A stretch of DNA of 64,000 bases from Desulfonema magnum (GCF_017377395.1 NZ_CP061800.1:2170001-2234000), one strand, 5' to 3'; shown: positions 17,629 to 26,480, numbered from the stretch's first letter. Notes: generated by a model not told the origin, from the sequence alone. Numbers and translations: made by a program.

Positions 17629-20473
17629 CATACTCCGGAGCCGGGTTTTCAAACCGTGTATATTTATTGATGAAGGTCAGCGGCACCGTCCCCACAGGTC
17701 CGTTTCGCTGCTTGCTGATGATGAGTTCTGCTGTGCCTCTGTTGGGATTATTTTCATCTTTGTTATATATCTCATCTCTGTAGATAAAAGCAACCACATC
17801 CGCATCCTGCTCCAAGGACCCTGATTCCCTCAGATCTGAGAGCTGAGGTCGTTTGTCACCTCGTTCTTCGAGCTTTCTGTTTAGCTGGGAAAGGGCTATC
17901 ACCGGCACTTCAAGCTCTTTGGCCAGCGACTTTAAGGATTTTGACATTTCTGCGATTTCAAGGTCCCTGCGCTCGGCCGAAGCACTGCTTTTCATAAGCT
18001 GCAAGTAGTCAATGATGATCAGCCCCAGCCCCTTGTCCATCTTGAGCCTGCGTGACTTGGCTCTGATTTCCATGCTTGAAACATTGGGAGAATCATCTAT
18101 GTAAATGGGCAGATCGGTCAGAACTGTGGCAGCATCTGTGATATTTTCCCAGTCTTCCCTGCTGAAAAAACCGCTTCTTATGCGGGATGAATCCACCCTT
18201 GCATCGGAACAGAGCATGCGCATGGTCAGTTGCTCTTTTGACATCTCAAGTGAAAATACCGCCACCGCGACATTTGCCTTATCTGCCGCGTTCCTGGCAA
18301 TATTCAGGGCAAGCGCGGTATTATGAACGCAGATATCGTTAGCCACAAAGTTGTGTGTGTCAGGAATCGTCAGATCATAGACCTGCTTTTCTCCCATTGA
18401 CACGATGGAGACAATTTCATCCCAGTACACCTCACTCCGGGCCAATGCCTGCAAATCTTCATCCTTCAGCGCGTTTGCCAAAGCGGCAAGACGTTTTCTG
18501 GGCAGCGATCTTTTCCCGACATGAATGTTGGAATAGCCTGCAATTCCTGCGCGTTTGGCAAGTTGCGCCCAGGATTCACTGCCTTTGAGCTGTGTCAGTT
18601 GCTCCCAAATTTCTGCCGGAATCAGATCCGTGTTGGTTCTGTAAGGCTTTGAGGCAATAGCGGCCCTTACTTTTTCAAGGGCATCCTCTTTGCCAAATAT
18701 CCCAATATCCCTGATGAAAACACGGATTGAATCAGCATCTGTGATGTCCAACTGCCAAGCAAAACGACGCTCACCTGCATACGCCATACTGCGTTTCTTT
18801 ATTTTGGCAATAATTCCGAAACGCAGGAGCAAATGCTGTATCTGACGAATCAGTTTTTCGCTTACACTGCAATATCCCATCTGCGCCTGCCCGCTGCTCA
18901 GGACACTGGCCCAGCCATCTGTGGCAAACACGCGGTTCAGGAACAGGGCAAGCAACTCGCGGGGGAGCCTGAATATCGGCGAGGGGACAAATTTATCGTG
19001 CGAATTTTTCCCCTGAAGGCCCAGTTTTTCCAGCCATAAAACCAGCATGTTTTTACTGTTCTTGGCAACCGCGGAATAGCCATCAGGCATCAGTTGGGAC
19101 AGATCAGTTTCCAAAAAGCTGCTGATAGTGTCCAGCAAGGCAAACGAGGGCGCATATTTGGCGTTCACCCAGCCGCTCACAGCAGATGGGGACGCACCGA
19201 TGCCTTTTGCAAACTGTTTTTGGGATAAGCCTTTTCCTGCGATTTGTTCTCGCAGGAGATGTGAGAATAACATTCTGTTTTCTGTGAATTCAGGGGCAGA
19301 AGACACGCTGACATCAGGGGATCGGTTTGCACTTCTGCTCACGCGCGCCGTAATCCCGCCGAACGCTTCCGCAGCCTTGACAAAATCCGCCAGCATGCGA
19401 GGATGCTGGTTCGTGAATCTCGGACTGGCATTGGTCAGATTGCCGTCACCGATCAGATAGGCCAGCAGTTTAATTTCACATTCACGCATGGCTTCGGTGC
19501 CAAAAATATCCAGTTTTCTGGGTACAGCGATTTTATCCCCGGGTTTCAGTTCGGAAAGGGGCTTCCATCCCTGAATCGTCAGAAACGGATGGGGCAGGGT
19601 GGTTTCCACAAAACGCCCCAGGCGGGTGGTGACACGAAAAACCATTTTTTTATTGTCATCAACAAAGTCAGAGGGCTGTGTGGGACTGAATTTCCAGTTT
19701 TTGTTTAATGTCAGAAGCTCCGCGTGCTGACGCCGGCAGATGTCCGCTATGGTGGTGACACTGCCATCGGCCAAAAGGATTTCTGTGGAGGCTTCGCAGC
19801 ATTTGCCCATGGACGGCCTTGCCGCAAGGATAATCAGGTCCGCAGGCTGGAGCCCCGCGGTCATCTCATCGAGTTTGCTGAAGCCCGTGGGAACCCCGGT
19901 CACCAGGGCTTTTCTTTCCTGACGTTCCTCAAGCGTGTCAATGGTGCCGTCAATGAGTTTGCCAATGGAATAAAACGCGGGATTAATTTTGTTTTCCGAG
20001 ATTTCAAAAATGGAACGCTCTGCAAAGTCAATGATGTCGTCAATATTTCCCTGATCTTCAAAGCACCGCCCGGTAATGGCATTTGACTTTTCGATCAGCC
20101 GTCTTAAACACGCTTTGTCGTGGACGATTCTCGCATGGTGAGCCGCGTTTACAGAAATTGGGACACTGTCTATCAGCCATGCAAGATAGCTTTCTCCGCC
20201 GATTTTTTCCAGGTCGTCTTTTTCTCTCAGAACACCTAACACAGTGATAATGTCCACAGGACTGTCTTTTCTGAAAAGCTCCGCCATGGCTTCAAAAATT
20301 TTTTTATGCACAGAACTGTAAAAATCATCCGGGGAGAGGATTTCAATGATATCAAGCAGCATACTGCTGTCGCGCAGAACTGTGCTGAGTATGGACTGTT
20401 CAGCTTCTATGTGTTGCGGCGGCAGATGATGAAGGGAAGGGTCCTTAACGATTTGAAACTGGCTATGGGCCAT
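17621..20473 (-). CDS. dnaB: Replicative DNA helicase DnaB with an in-frame intein
   Basis: The 950-codon gene encodes DnaB exteins of 224 and 232 residues (456 together, the normal size) split by a 494-residue intein. The N-extein has the DnaB primase-interaction domain and ends at 'SMGK' of Walker A; the C-extein resumes at T-A-L and has 'LIIIDYLQLM' (Walker B) and 'DLRESGSLEQDADVV'. Without splicing the P-loop is broken, so activity depends on it. The gene follows rplI and overlaps the helicase-loader gene, all on the minus strand. DnaB unwinds DNA at the fork as a hexamer. The start ATG 20473 has only a weak ribosome site. Confidence 0.95.
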   Translation of the reverse strand: MAHSQFQIVKDPSLHHLPPQHIEAEQSILSTVLRDSSMLLDIIEILSPDDFYSSVHKKIFEAMAELFRKDSPVDIITVLGVLREKDDLEKIGGESYLAWLIDSVPISVNAAHHARIVHDKACLRRLIEKSNAITGRCFEDQGNIDDIIDFAERSIFEISENKINPAFYSIGKLIDGTIDTLEERQERKALVTGVPTGFSKLDEMTAGLQPADLIILAARPSMGKCCEASTEILLADGSVTTIADICRRQHAELLTLNKNWKFSPTQPSDFVDDNKKMVFRVTTRLGRFVETTLPHPFLTIQGWKPLSELKPGDKIAVPRKLDIFGTEAMRECEIKLLAYLIGDGNLTNASPRFTNQHPRMLADFVKAAEAFGGITARVSRSANRSPDVSVSSAPEFTENRMLFSHLLREQIAGKGLSQKQFAKGIGASPSAVSGWVNAKYAPSFALLDTISSFLETDLSQLMPDGYSAVAKNSKNMLVLWLEKLGLQGKNSHDKFVPSPIFRLPRELLALFLNRVFATDGWASVLSSGQAQMGYCSVSEKLIRQIQHLLLRFGIIAKIKKRSMAYAGERRFAWQLDITDADSIRVFIRDIGIFGKEDALEKVRAAIASKPYRTNTDLIPAEIWEQLTQLKGSESWAQLAKRAGIAGYSNIHVGKRSLPRKRLAALANALKDEDLQALARSEVYWDEIVSIVSMGEKQVYDLTIPDTHNFVANDICVHNTALALNIARNAADKANVAVAVFSLEMSKEQLTMRMLCSDARVDSSRIRSGFFSREDWENITDAATVLTDLPIYIDDSPNVSSMEIRAKSRRLKMDKGLGLIIIDYLQLMKSSASAERRDLEIAEMSKSLKSLAKELEVPVIALSQLNRKLEERGDKRPQLSDLRESGSLEQDADVVAFIYRDEIYNKDENNPNRGTAELIISKQRNGPVGTVPLTFINKYTRFENPAPEYDG
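18320..19801 (-). other. Intein in the DnaB P-loop with LAGLIDADG endonuclease and HTH segments
   Basis: The intein spans DnaB residues 225-718. It begins with Cys225 (CCEASTEILLADG, block A), has 'TTLPHPFLT' (block B), two LAGLIDADG-type motifs ('LLAYLIGDGNL' and 'LLALFLNRVFATDGWAS') and ends 'VYDLTIPDTHNFVANDICVHN', giving the C-terminal His-Asn before the +1 Thr. Between the endonuclease motifs is an XRE-like helix-turn-helix (GLSQKQFAKGIGASPSAVSG), and a second HTH-like stretch follows ('WAQLAKRAGIAGYSNI'). All splice-junction residues are present, so splicing and homing are both plausible. Confidence 0.93.
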
Positions 20474-20509
20474 CTGATCTGATTGAATATATTAAGGTTA
20501 GGAAAAAAA

Positions 20510-20646
20510 GGCACTGGTTCCGTTCAATGGGATTTTTCAGGGAAATTTATCGGATTTGTTTGAAAAAACAGTAGCTTGGCCAACTTTTGATCTGTTCATA
20601 TAACCATCTGTTTTTACGAGCTTTCCCATTGAACGGAACCAGTGCC
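20510..20646. mobile_element. Short inverted-repeat element with 8-bp target duplication (rplI-dnaB gap)
   Basis: The 137-bp element has 23-bp perfect termini starting GGCACTGGTTCCGTTCAATG and is flanked by GAAAAAAA on both sides (20502-20509, 20647-20654). It lies about 37 bp upstream of the dnaB start, so it probably interrupts the rplI-dnaB transcript or supplies its own signals. Confidence 0.85.
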
Positions 20647-20655
20647 GAAAAAAAC

Positions 20656-20775
20656 ACTCAGAAACTAATGCCTTGTCAAGATTGAAATTATGAGTTGGTC
20701 TTTATATACGTCAGCTCCTAAAAACAAACTTGACAACGCACTAAGCTTTTTTCCAAAAAAAATTAGTTTCTGAGT
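20656..20775. repeat. Inverted repeat downstream of rplI
   Basis: Arms ACTCAGAAACTAAT (20656-20669) and ATTAGTTTCTGAGT (20762-20775) enclose CTTGTCAAG/CTTGACAA sub-arms. It starts 10 bp past the rplI stop and could act as a terminator or be another small element. No duplication is visible. Confidence 0.6.
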
Positions 20776-20785
20776 CTCTTGGAAG

Positions 20786-21229
20786 TTATTCCGGTACGAT
20801 TTCAACCGTAATTTCGGTTTCAACATCTTTGTAAATACGAATGGGGATTTTGAAAGTGCCGATGGTTTTGATAGGCTCAGTAAGTAAAACCATCTGCTTT
20901 TCAATCTTAATATCCTGAGTTTCAAGGGTATCAAGAATATCACGCAAAGACACGGAACCATAAAGACGGTCCTCCTGGCTGACCTTGGCAACGATCTTGC
21001 ATGTAACCCCCTCAAGCCTTTTAGCCATTTCCTCAGCAAGTCCCTTTTCTTTGGCAATCTGGAGTTCAATTTTGAACTTTTCCTGTTCCAGTATTTTGCG
21101 ATTTGCAGGCGTTGCTTTCAGGGCTTTGCTCTGGGGTAAAAGATAATTACGGGCATAACCATCCGCAACTGTCACCTCACTGCCGATAATGCCCAGTGAG
21201 TCTATTGTTTCTTTTAAAATTACTTTCAT
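20786..21229 (-). CDS. rplI: 50S ribosomal protein L9
   Basis: The 147-residue protein has the L9 N-domain signature 'G..G..VTVADGYARNYLLPQ.KA', the long connecting helix and a C-domain ('GSVSLRDILDTL'). It is a structural protein of the large subunit at the base of the L1 stalk. A GGAGG ribosome site precedes the ATG. It follows the DUF2232 gene by about 30 bp in the ribosomal operon. Identification is firm. Confidence 0.97.
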   Translation of the reverse strand: MKVILKETIDSLGIIGSEVTVADGYARNYLLPQSKALKATPANRKILEQEKFKIELQIAKEKGLAEEMAKRLEGVTCKIVAKVSQEDRLYGSVSLRDILDTLETQDIKIEKQMVLLTEPIKTIGTFKIPIRIYKDVETEITVEIVPE

Positions 21230-21257
21230 TTAAAAAACCTCCGCTAAGGAACAGCCT

Positions 21258-22211
21258 TTATTCCTTTTTTTGCGTTTCCAATTTTCTGAAGTCTGTCCAC
21301 ATATCAAAAAAACCAAGTCCGACAACAAGAAGCATCATTACCATCGGTTGCAGAATGACAAGGCTGTATAAAAAAAATCTGAGAACACGGGGGAACCGTT
21401 TTTTTTCAAAATAAAACGATACAATGGCCACCCCCTGAAAAAAATATATCACCATCAGAATAAGAAGGCCGCTCAGACCGAATATTTTAAAAAACGGGTC
21501 TGAAAACAAAAGCGTCAGTCCGCATCCGATAACGCCCCATACAAGAAATTCAGGCGCTTTCCATAAATTAAGAGAACCGAAATCAGGGTAAAAAAGATTC
21601 CTGCTTTTAAGCACGGGCCTGGCGACCAGCAGACTTATCCACGCCTCAAAAAGGGTTGACGCAATGATATAGGCGGGAATGAATCTTATGATAAAAAAAT
21701 GAATGTCTTCCCGAATTCTTGAAATGGTATGGATGTTTTCTTCCGGTGCTTCCATGGTCCGAAGCAGTTCAATCATCAAATCAATGACTTTTGCTATATA
21801 TTCCGATACCAGGGTGGCAATGTTTGTTCCGGATATATTATTATAAAGCAGCAGGCCGACACATCCTGCCAGCAGCACTGTGGCACACGCATACCCTACT
21901 GTTTTTTCAATCGAAATATCCAACTCAATCAGCTCACCCAGAACAAACCCCAACAATAGCAGCTTAACATAGAATAATATACCGAGAGATATCCCCCCGA
22001 ACATCACAAGCATCACAATGGCTGACGCGACAGGGACGATGCTTCCGGTTTTTCTGCCGAGTTTTGAACGATAAAAAAGAATCGGCAAGGGGATGAACAG
22101 GGATAAAAAACTGAAGATCGGCATATAGGCTGATATTGCAAATATAAGGCTTGTGGTGGCAATACCAGTTAGGATATCCTTTGATACTTCCCCTTGAATT
22201 GTCTGCGGCAC
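21258..22211 (-). CDS. DUF2232 (YybS-type) integral membrane protein
   Basis: The 317-residue protein is mostly hydrophobic, with about eight predicted membrane spans and a short charged C-terminus (RKLETQKKE). Placement between rpsR and rplI is the known position of DUF2232/YybS genes in this group. Function is unestablished; some relatives resemble S-components of ECF transporters. The start is GTG 22211 with an AGGA element just upstream. It is presumably co-transcribed with the ribosomal genes. Confidence 0.8.
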   Translation of the reverse strand: MPQTIQGEVSKDILTGIATTSLIFAISAYMPIFSFLSLFIPLPILFYRSKLGRKTGSIVPVASAIVMLVMFGGISLGILFYVKLLLLGFVLGELIELDISIEKTVGYACATVLLAGCVGLLLYNNISGTNIATLVSEYIAKVIDLMIELLRTMEAPEENIHTISRIREDIHFFIIRFIPAYIIASTLFEAWISLLVARPVLKSRNLFYPDFGSLNLWKAPEFLVWGVIGCGLTLLFSDPFFKIFGLSGLLILMVIYFFQGVAIVSFYFEKKRFPRVLRFFLYSLVILQPMVMMLLVVGLGFFDMWTDFRKLETQKKE

Positions 22212-22269
22212 TTATCCTCTTCTCCCAAGTGTCAGGTGTTAAAGGACAGGTTTAAATAATTTTTTTCTT

Positions 22270-22318
22270 TAAGGTCAGAGACCTGCGAGGTTTGAAAAAC
22301 CTCGCAGGTCTCTGGTCA
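22270..22318. repeat. Perfect hairpin AGAGACCTGCGAGGTTT / AAACCTCGCAGGTCTCT
   Basis: A 17-bp stem with a 4-base loop lies between rpsR and the DUF2232 gene. A related CCTGCGG...CCCGCAGG pair stands at about 53440-53475. It may attenuate transcription inside the operon; that is inference. Confidence 0.6.
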
Positions 22319-22382
22319 GGGTTAAGCTATTCAAACCTCAGTTCTGATTATCAGGAAACACATCTGACACCTGATGACAAAT

Positions 22383-22652
22383 CTATGATTCCATCGTACC
22401 CACATAGGGCAGAAGCGCAATTGTGCGGGCGCGCTTGATGGCCTGTGTCAGTGCGCGCTGATGTTTTGAACAGGTTCCGGATATACGTCTCGGAATGATC
22501 TTACCGCGCTCTGTTATAAAATACCTGAGTGTTTTTACATCTTTGTAATTAATTACCAGACTGCTGTCCGCACAAAAGCGGCAAACTTTACGTCGCTGGA
22601 ATATTCTTTTCTTCTTAACATTGGATACCCGTCTTTGGGGGCGGAAAGCCAT
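22383..22652 (-). CDS. rpsR: 30S ribosomal protein S18
   Basis: The 89-residue protein carries the S18 core '[40 protein letters not shown]'. It also has the zinc-type cysteines (CRFC upstream, C-SKH downstream) of the C+ form. It lies between rpsF and the DUF2232 gene with a GAGGAG ribosome site. Identification is firm. Confidence 0.97.
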   Translation of the reverse strand: MAFRPQRRVSNVKKKRIFQRRKVCRFCADSSLVINYKDVKTLRYFITERGKIIPRRISGTCSKHQRALTQAIKRARTIALLPYVGTMES

Positions 22653-22698
22653 TTTACAACTCCTCTTTCTTATTTTTCTGGGTTTCTGTTATTTTTTC

Positions 22699-23172
22699 TT
22701 ATGCTTTGGCTTCCGGTTCGGGCGCGTCAGCAGCTTCCGGTTCGGGCGTATCAGCAGCTTCCGGTTCGGGCGCATCAGCAGCTTCCGGTTCGGGCGTATC
22801 AGCGGCTTCCGGAGAAGCGTCCGACGGTGTTTCCTCGCTGGTTTCCGGTTCGGCCATTTCTTTCTTTAAACTTTCAACATCTACAGCGTCTTCAAGCAAA
22901 ACTGTCATGTATTTCAAAGACCGGTCATCAATCCGGCAAATTCGTTCTATTTCAAGCACAAGGTCTCCGGTTCCGCAATAATCCAGACGAACATAATGAC
23001 CCCGGGTCTTTTTCTTAATTTCATAAGCGAGCTTCTGGGTTCCCCATTCATCAAACATCACCAGAAACCCTTTCTGCTCAGAAATGAGTTCTTTTATTTT
23101 TTTAAAAAAGGGATCCCGATCTTCATTTGAAAGATCAGGATCGGTAATGAAAATCGTCTCATATCTTCTCAT
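22699..23172 (-). CDS. rpsF: 30S ribosomal protein S6 with a repetitive acidic tail
   Basis: Residues 1-100 match S6 ('RRYETIFITDPDLS', 'AYEIKKKTRGHYVRLDYCGTG', 'ERICRIDDRSLKYMTV'). The C-terminal 50 residues are an extension that ends in four near-perfect repeats of PEPEAAD(T/A)A, corresponding to a tandem 30-bp DNA repeat at about 22706-22815. Tails of this kind occur in some S6 proteins and are sites of glutamate addition in enterobacteria, but the repeat seen here is unusual. It is the first gene of the operon, with an AAGGAGG ribosome site. Confidence 0.95.
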   Translation of the reverse strand: MRRYETIFITDPDLSNEDRDPFFKKIKELISEQKGFLVMFDEWGTQKLAYEIKKKTRGHYVRLDYCGTGDLVLEIERICRIDDRSLKYMTVLLEDAVDVESLKKEMAEPETSEETPSDASPEAADTPEPEAADAPEPEAADTPEPEAADAPEPEAKA

Positions 23173-23765
23173 ACAACAAATAACCTCCTTACGGATATAA
23201 AGCCCCGATGAAAAATCAGAGCAAGGACAGGGTAAAAGTATAGAATCATCAATGACTTACCCTCTCATGAAAGTACGGATTTATCCGCTTACCGAAACGA
23301 ATAAATCCGCACTTGAAATAAAGCGATAAAAATCTGTGCATAAAAATAAACATGAATCAGCTCACCTGTATATACAGACAGACGGATTCACTAAAATTCT
23401 TTTTAATAGCATTACAGAAAGGGGGATGTCAAGATGATTTTAACAACAGGGAATCTGATTTGTTTTGCCAGACGGGGTTTTTCGCCCCGGACGGGGTTTC
23501 AGTTTTGCCTTTTTGCCGGACGGGGGTTGCAATCCATATGCATCAGGCTAAGACTGCCGGACGGGGTTTGCAACCCCGTCCGAAACGTTTGTTTTCGGGG
23601 GTCGGAAAATATTTCGGACGGGGTTGCAAACCCCGTCCGGCAGATCACGGATTAATAAAAACAATGAGTTACGATCTTAGCCTGATGCATATGGGGTTGC
23701 AATCCCGTCCGAAATATTTTCGGATCATCGTCAATAAATGTTCCGGCAATGAAAAATGCAATAAA
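23173..23765. repeat. Intergenic: family K hairpin carrying family L copy 2
   Basis: The first 200 bases upstream of rpsF presumably hold the ribosomal operon promoter, but I could not fix one. From about 23512 to 23730 there is a family K sequence (CCGGACGGGG.../...CCCGTCCG) split by family L copy 2. No gene is supported. Confidence 0.7.
23538..23696. mobile_element. Family L inverted-repeat element, copy 2, 11-bp target duplication
   Basis: It begins CATATGCATCAGGCTAAG and ends CTTAGCCTGATGCATATG, differing from copy 1 at only about one position. The 11-bp repeat GGGTTGCAATC flanks it on both sides and belongs to a family K copy, so it inserted there. The near-identity to copy 1 implies recent movement. 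Confidence 0.9.
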
Positions 23766-24470
23766 TCAGGGAGATTTTTTCCGACGACAATTAAAATAAG
23801 CGGCAACCCCCGCCAGACCGAAAATATAGCCGATACCTCCGAAAATATCCGTGACAGAGGGTTTCTGATCCTGTCGGAGTTCATTCAGCATTTTAATGAC
23901 AGGTTTCAGTTTGTTATCAAGCGATTTTTCCATTGCCAATTGGATATCAGCCATCAGAACAGGGACTGGTGCTGATATGGCCTGAATCGCTTTTTCCGGC
24001 TCGTTTGCAACCGGTTTCGGAGAAGCAAAGGTTTCAGTTTCTTCGGCCTCTCCGATCTCTTCAAGGGGAATTATCCATTCTCCCCGGTGGCCCATTCCGG
24101 CCATGACAACAATCTTTAATGCCCTATTATCCGGAATCTTAAAGGAAAATTCTCCCTGATTATTTGTCTTTCCCTTAATAAATTGCCGGGTTTCCGAAGG
24201 ATCAGAAACAATGACCTCCCCTCCTCTGACCTTTTTTCCGCCGCTGAATTTGCTCTCAACATATACCATGTCTCCTTCCACCCATGCAAAAACGGTTACT
24301 TTGTGGGCACTGGCAGAGACAGTAAAAAGAAGCAAAACTGCCATAAAAAAAATAAATAAATACATTTTTTTTATGGTGAAAAATTTTTGAAGCTCCTCTC
24401 TGATCCGGAGTGCGGGGAAAACTTTCAGAAGCTTTGAATTTCGGATATCATATTGGTTACTCATTTGCAT
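23766..24470 (-). CDS. NikL-like component of a nickel/cobalt ECF transporter
   Basis: The protein has a membrane or signal segment (LFIFFMAVLLLFTVSASAH), an extracytoplasmic Ig-like carboxypeptidase-regulatory-type domain ('VEGDMVYVESKFSGGKKVRGGEVIV'), a helical stretch and a C-terminal membrane span with a basic end (CRRKKSP). This matches NikL/CbiL-like accessory subunits of Ni/Co ECF transporters. The frame opens at 24521, but ATG 24470 has GGAG six bases upstream and overlaps the end of the cbiM/nikM gene. The N-region before the hydrophobic segment is long for a signal peptide. Confidence 0.65.
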   Translation of the reverse strand: MQMSNQYDIRNSKLLKVFPALRIREELQKFFTIKKMYLFIFFMAVLLLFTVSASAHKVTVFAWVEGDMVYVESKFSGGKKVRGGEVIVSDPSETRQFIKGKTNNQGEFSFKIPDNRALKIVVMAGMGHRGEWIIPLEEIGEAEETETFASPKPVANEPEKAIQAISAPVPVLMADIQLAMEKSLDNKLKPVIKMLNELRQDQKPSVTDIFGGIGYIFGLAGVAAYFNCRRKKSP

Positions 24471-25122
24471 TTGCGACTCCGGTAGGTTCGAATATTTTTT
24501 TTTCTCTGATTCGCGTTTCACTGAAATGCCGGGGCAACATATCCGGTTGAACTTTCTGTAAAAAACCTACGCAAAAAGCCGTAACAACTCCTTCAATAAT
24601 CATCACAGGGATATGCGCGGCCAGTATCAGCCCGCAGACTTTCAGAAAATTTTCTTCTGTGAACATCAGGGCAAATGCAACGATCAGCCCGCTAATAAGC
24701 ACGGAAAAAGCACCGCATGCAAATGCCGCTGAAAAGGCAATAACAGGTTTCTTTTTGAGCAGAGGCGCAAAAAACATATAACAAATCACAGCCGGTATGG
24801 CCATGATCACTGTGTTTACGCCGAGGGTGGTAATACCGCCAAACTGGAAAAACACGGCCTGAAGCATCAGGGCAATCAGAATGGCGGGAAACGCGGCCCA
24901 TCCCAGCAAAAGCCCCACAATTCCGTTAAGAATAAGGTGGACACTGGAAGGGCCGATGGGAACGTGAATCAGCGAGGCCACGAAAAAAGAGGCTGAAAGG
25001 ATACCGGTCTTGGCAATGCCGTCATAATCCAGCTTTTTCAGACCAACTGCCGTGCCTGCTGCGGCAATCGCCGCGCCTGAAAACAAAACAGGGGCAGATA
25101 AAATACCTTCGGAAATGTGCAT
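24457..25122 (-). CDS. CbiM/NikM-type nickel/cobalt ECF transporter S-component
   Basis: The 221-residue membrane protein starts 'MHISEGILSAPV', the CbiM/NikM signature in which the N-terminal Met-His binds the metal. It continues with about six membrane spans and the conserved 'HVPIGPSSVHLILNGIVGLLLGW.A', 'FQFGGITTLGVNT'. It binds Ni2+ or Co2+ in the membrane. An AAGGAGAG ribosome site precedes the ATG. No T-component or ATPase gene follows within the window, so the motor subunits must be encoded elsewhere. Confidence 0.9.
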   Translation of the reverse strand: MHISEGILSAPVLFSGAAIAAAGTAVGLKKLDYDGIAKTGILSASFFVASLIHVPIGPSSVHLILNGIVGLLLGWAAFPAILIALMLQAVFFQFGGITTLGVNTVIMAIPAVICYMFFAPLLKKKPVIAFSAAFACGAFSVLISGLIVAFALMFTEENFLKVCGLILAAHIPVMIIEGVVTAFCVGFLQKVQPDMLPRHFSETRIREKKIFEPTGVANANE

Positions 25123-25582
25123 CAGAAAACTCTCCTTAAAATTAAATGTGTTGGATGTTGGGTTTTGGCTGTTAGGTGTTAGGGTGTTAGGTGTTAGGAT
25201 GTTAGGGTGTTAGGTGTTAGGTGTTAGGTGTTAAGGTGTTAGGAAAAATGCTCAAATTTAACGCTTAGTGATTAACAACTTAGGAATTTCCTAAAAAAAT
25301 AATCTACCCGAAATGTAGGGTGGGTGGAGCGAAGCGAAACCCACCGTCTGCGCTTTCTGAGTTGCCCTTCGGCCCTTCGACAGGCTCAGGGGTCTGAAAT
25401 TTCGTTCCCGTTCCCTGAGGCTGTCGAAGGAAACGGGAACGGGTAAAAAATAATAGCAAAAAGTGATATTTTTAGACAGCTTACCTAACACCTAACACCT
25501 AACACCTAACACCCTAACACCTAACACCTAACACCCTAACACCCTAACACCTAACACCTAACACCCCTAACACCTAACGATC
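25123..25582. repeat. Heptamer arrays and palindromes between nikM- and nikK-like genes
   Basis: TTAGGTG-type heptamers fill 25166-25246. The same unit in reverse orientation (CACCTAA) fills 25485-25578 and abuts the stop of the nikK-like gene. Between them are a GGGTGGGTGGAGCGAAGCG...CCCACC hairpin (also at about 45053-45082) and paired CCTTCGACAGGCTCAGG / CCTGAGGCTGTCGAAGG arms. No gene is present. Confidence 0.85.
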
Positions 25583-26359
25583 TTATTTCATTTTCCAGTC
25601 CTGAAATTCCACCCAGATGACTGCACCAATTTCCACATCTTTATCCTCACCATCGTGTTTTATTTTATTATCTGATGTGTTCAGCGCTGCAAATCCCCAC
25701 CATCCGGCTTTGGGTGAGGCATAGGTAAAGATGCCGTTTTGATCTGCCTTGATGGTCTGAGTGACCATATAATCTGTGGGAGCTTCTGATTTTCCGTCTG
25801 CGTTATAATATTCCACCTCTACTTCGGCATATGGAACAGGTTTGCCGTCAAGTTTGACAATTCCCTGGAAAATGTTTCCGGCATAAAGTCCGAAAGGTTT
25901 TGAAAGCGGTACGATTTCGGTTTTAAGGCCGATTTCAGCGTCCCATCCTTCATCATCTCCGAAAGCAGTGACCACAGTCTTTGTATAATGAACGATAAAA
26001 CAGTCTTCCGCAGGTTCCCAGTAAGGTTTGGGTTCCATATAAAACATATATATTCCAGGGCGTTTTATCTTGTAATCTGCTTCCCATGCAGTATGATCCA
26101 TGATCTTGGCATTTTTGAGCGTGCCCAGCAGGTCTTCCTTTTTGCCGTTAGCCATGACACCGAAAGCAGCGGGTTTTTCCAATTCCATTCCGATCAGTTC
26201 AAAAGGATGGGAAAAAGAAAGCTTCATATTTACAGTTTTGTTCTCTCCCTGCATGACCATGGAGTCAGAAGGAATCACCATGCCATAATGGGCAAATCCC
26301 GGAGCAACAGTCAGCAGAGCAAATACAATCAGGGTCATTGAAAAAATAGTTTTTTTCAT
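25583..26359 (-). CDS. NikK-like periplasmic DUF4198 protein
   Basis: The 258-residue protein has a signal peptide ending at 'APGFAHYG', followed by a DUF4198 domain: '[16 protein letters not shown]', '[13 protein letters not shown]', 'VHYTKTVV', a C-terminal 'GTV...[12 protein letters not shown]' carboxypeptidase-regulatory-like part and 'GWWGFAAL'. The mature N-terminal histidine could bind metal. DUF4198/NikK proteins accompany NikM/NikL transporters. A GGAGG ribosome site precedes the ATG. It is separated from the nikM-like gene by 460 bp of repeats. Confidence 0.8.
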   Translation of the reverse strand: MKKTIFSMTLIVFALLTVAPGFAHYGMVIPSDSMVMQGENKTVNMKLSFSHPFELIGMELEKPAAFGVMANGKKEDLLGTLKNAKIMDHTAWEADYKIKRPGIYMFYMEPKPYWEPAEDCFIVHYTKTVVTAFGDDEGWDAEIGLKTEIVPLSKPFGLYAGNIFQGIVKLDGKPVPYAEVEVEYYNADGKSEAPTDYMVTQTIKADQNGIFTYASPKAGWWGFAALNTSDNKIKHDGEDKDVEIGAVIWVEFQDWKMK

Positions 26360-26442
26360 AAAAATAAAATAACCTCCGTTTTACAAAAAAAACACGAACT
26401 CACCCTATCTTCATGATATGGATTACCTTTGTGGTCTGAGTT

Positions 26443-26480
26443 GTTGTGTTCAGGTGAAAAAGTTGTGTTCAGATGAAAAA
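26443..26480. promoter_or_regulatory. Two 19-bp direct repeats upstream of the nikK-like gene
   Basis: GTTGTGTTCAGGTGAAAAA (26443-26461) is followed at once by GTTGTGTTCAGATGAAAAA (26462-26480), and a partial GTTGTAT follows. They lie about 85-120 bp upstream of the nikK-like ATG and could be an operator. No regulator family is assigned. Confidence 0.35.

Noticed and set aside
22706..22815. Tandem 30-bp repeat as a CRISPR or separate repeat element
   Set aside because: It lies in frame inside rpsF and encodes the PEPEAAD tail.
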